From Archaeoglobus sp. (lineage in GTDB: Archaea; Halobacteriota; Archaeoglobi; Archaeoglobales; Archaeoglobaceae): 5,482 nucleotides of DNA. Under the pieces are notes generated by a model. It was not told where the DNA came from. It saw only the letters and a list, made by a program, of their open reading frames with translations, and did not search any database. Shown in pieces: positions 5,333-5,482 of the stretch. A program made the translations under genes and the position numbers. How positions within the stretch are numbered: the stretch's first letter is position 1; each line of letters begins with the position of its first letter. Where the stretch lies: NCBI GenBank assembly GCA_003978865.1, contig QNXS01000096.1, positions 1 to 5,482 on the forward strand. The letters run 5' to 3'.

Positions 5333-5482
5333 GTGGTAAAGGAGCTGACAAAAGAAGAGGCTGAAAGCATCAAGGCTGATGTTGTTGTGGATGCAAGAGG
5401 GCAATCGTGCCCCGGTCCAATGCTTGAAGCAAAAAAGGCATTGGCTGCAAAGGTGAAGGCAGGACAAGTTCTTGAACTTCTT
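5333..5482 (+). CDS. TusA/SirA-like sulfur carrier protein, N-terminal part, 3' end outside window
   Basis: Fifty codons are visible from GTG 5333. A charged lead of about 16 residues is followed by VVVDARGQSCPGPMLEAKKA, the defining TusA/SirA signature. The Cys-Pro-x-Pro motif, at Cys26 here, carries the sulfur atom. The next residues, AGQVLELL, match the second strand of the small alpha/beta two-layer fold. Family members are usually about 75-85 residues, so roughly the last third lies past the window. TusA proteins relay persulfide sulfur, for tRNA thiolation in bacteria and in sulfur oxidation or reduction in other organisms; the archaeal partners are often unknown. It is transcribed divergently from elp3, with its own promoter and an unusually good ribosome-binding site, suggesting high expression. 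The family call is firm, the pathway unknown. Confidence 0.9.
   Translation, partial: MVKELTKEEAESIKADVVVDARGQSCPGPMLEAKKALAAKVKAGQVLELL

Noticed and set aside
5331..5339. ATG at 5331 as the start of the TusA-like gene
   Set aside because: It gives Met-Trp-stop. GTG 5333 is in the correct frame and well placed after GGAGGTGAT.

Overview
The window looks archaeal, most likely a euryarchaeote of the Archaeoglobales type (moderate confidence). The evidence is an archaeal-type Elp3 with fused radical-SAM and acetyltransferase parts, a Nip7-like PUA protein, a small VIT1/CCC1-like membrane protein, a PIN-domain (VapC-type) toxin end, GGAGGTGAT ribosome-binding sites, and TATA/BRE-like promoters. 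No RNA gene, CRISPR array or insertion sequence is visible.

Layout. Bases 3-311 (+) carry the C-terminal part of a PIN-domain protein that starts before the window. Bases about 277-1678 are a patch of broken genes. First comes a heavily decayed Yip1-like membrane protein on the minus strand, about 277-879. Divergent from it is a two-gene plus-strand cassette. Its first gene (957-1211) encodes a small secreted-looking, Gly/Ala-rich peptide whose continuous reading needs two compensating one-base shifts. Its second gene (1216-1678) encodes a four-helix membrane protein built from two similar halves and split by one frameshift at an A6 run. Bases 1663-5067 are a healthy minus-strand gene group, read from high to low coordinates: Elp3, the VIT1-like membrane protein, an unrecognised 133-residue protein and a Nip7-like protein. 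After a 265-base divergent promoter region, a TusA/SirA-like sulfur carrier protein starts at 5333 (+) and runs off the end.

How they fit together. Elp3 (wobble-uridine modification of tRNA), the Nip7-like protein (ribosome assembly) and the TusA-like protein (sulfur relay, sometimes feeding tRNA thiolation) all touch translation or tRNA chemistry, though their co-location proves no shared pathway. The most unusual part is the 957-1678 cassette: a signal-peptide-bearing, glycine-rich hydrophobic peptide followed four bases later by a small duplicated membrane protein. This layout resembles a bacteriocin-like peptide with an immunity or export partner, now apparently decaying or frameshifted. 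That functional reading is inference; I recognise no family for either protein.
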